Positions 63,738-64,000 of a stretch of 64,000 nt of DNA are shown here, one piece after another. The stretch comes from Halocaridina rubra (taxonomy: Eukaryota > Arthropoda > Malacostraca > Decapoda > Atyidae), in the NCBI GenBank assembly GCA_037179515.1, contig JAXCGZ010000127.1:53501-117500 (forward strand), read 5' to 3'. The translations under genes were made by a program, and so were the position numbers. Each line of letters begins with the position of its first letter. Within the stretch, counting starts at the first letter, position 1. Below the pieces are notes generated by a model. The model did not search any database and was not told the DNA's origin. It saw nothing but the letters and a program-made list of their open reading frames with translations.

Positions 63738-63800
63738 TAATCCCTCACTCTATCGCGATTCACCTCTGGCGAATTCACTGTATCGTGATTTTTTTATTTA
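63735..63800. mobile_element. Possible Tigger/pogo-like transposon terminus
   Basis: CAGTAATCCCTCACTCTATCGCGATTCACC with CACTGTATCGTGATTTTTTT resembles termini of pogo/Tigger-type elements (CAGTAATCCCTC.., TA-flanked). Only one end is seen. Confidence 0.45.
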
Positions 63801-63809
63801 TTTTTTTTT

Positions 63810-64000
63810 ATTATTGTGACACCAGGATGGGCCAAAAAATTATAAAATAAAACAGCCTTTATCAGGCTGTAAAGAGAAACAGAGATGGAGTGTAATGACC
63901 TGTCAGATGTGAAGGGATTATAAAAGATGTGTAATGAATCTCCAGCTCTCCGCTGGGTTTTAATATACCTCTGCCTTACTTTCATGATGTCTATTCCAAT
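63810..64000 (-). mobile_element. 3' end of a LINE related to 37895-39095
   Basis: TGTGACACCAGGATGGGCCAAAAA matches the 3' UTR start of the second-type LINE (GTGTGACACCGGGACAGGCAAAAAC). The element would continue beyond the window. Confidence 0.5.

Overview
The window looks like nuclear DNA of an arthropod, most likely a decapod crustacean. It is AT-rich and crowded with (AT)n, (CT)n, (GA)n and (AAT)n microsatellites. It holds many LINE fragments, tRNA-headed SINEs, Gypsy-type LTR elements, a hAT transposon and CCTAA-like (arthropod telomere-type) relics. The species call is inference. There are no operons, CRISPR arrays or phage features, and most open frames are microsatellite or repeat artefacts.

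Two host genes can be read exon by exon. (1) Minus strand, 13730 down to 3739: five exons of a serine/threonine dehydratase-like PLP enzyme (SDS/SDSL family). It carries the SxKxRG lysine motif, the SSGGNAG loop and the tetraglycine loop. The C-terminal exons were not found and probably lie left of the window. (2) Plus strand, 29564 to 47547: seven coding exons of an MFSD8 (CLN7)-like lysosomal major-facilitator protein. The phases add up to a complete 593-residue protein with a stop codon and polyA signals. The two starts face away from each other across about 16 kb of repeats.

Layout. 1-3.7 kb: a repeat, the 5' half of a CR1/L2-like LINE, and the left edge of SDS. 3.7-13.7 kb: SDS, with introns holding a LINE that has an open RT frame (about 5.29-7.31 kb) and several SINEs. 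13.7-16.9 kb: a very long (AT)n, a LINE fragment and more microsatellites. 17.0-18.8 kb: two solo LTRs, each with a perfect 4-bp target duplication. 19.1-19.4 kb: a MITE with an 8-bp duplication. 20.457-24.696 kb: a complete-ended hAT element (15-bp terminal inverted repeats, 8-bp duplication) with a decayed transposase and a nested SINE. 26.0-28.8 kb: tandem LINE 3' ends and a LINE split by a solo LTR. 29.6-47.8 kb: MFSD8, whose introns contain SINEs, a MITE copy, a giant (AT)n, a hairpin, a rearranged LTR retrotransposon (37.0-43.1 kb) and a 250-bp inverted repeat. 48.7-49.4 kb: a third LINE type. 49.6-56.1 kb: a large LTR-bounded element with no recognisable pol (LARD-like). 57.9-59.8 kb: another CR1-like LINE. 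59.9-63.65 kb: a decayed Gypsy pol on the minus strand joined head-to-head to an integrase end plus 3' LTR of the same family on the plus strand. 63.7-64 kb: an (AT)n, a Tigger-like terminus and a LINE 3' end.

I found no new defence or metabolic system. The least ordinary items are the pol-less LTR element, the MITE family whose terminal motif is iterated inside it, the clean hAT insertion, and sequence changes at MFSD8 splice sites (a duplicated donor, and (AT)n tracts next to acceptors).
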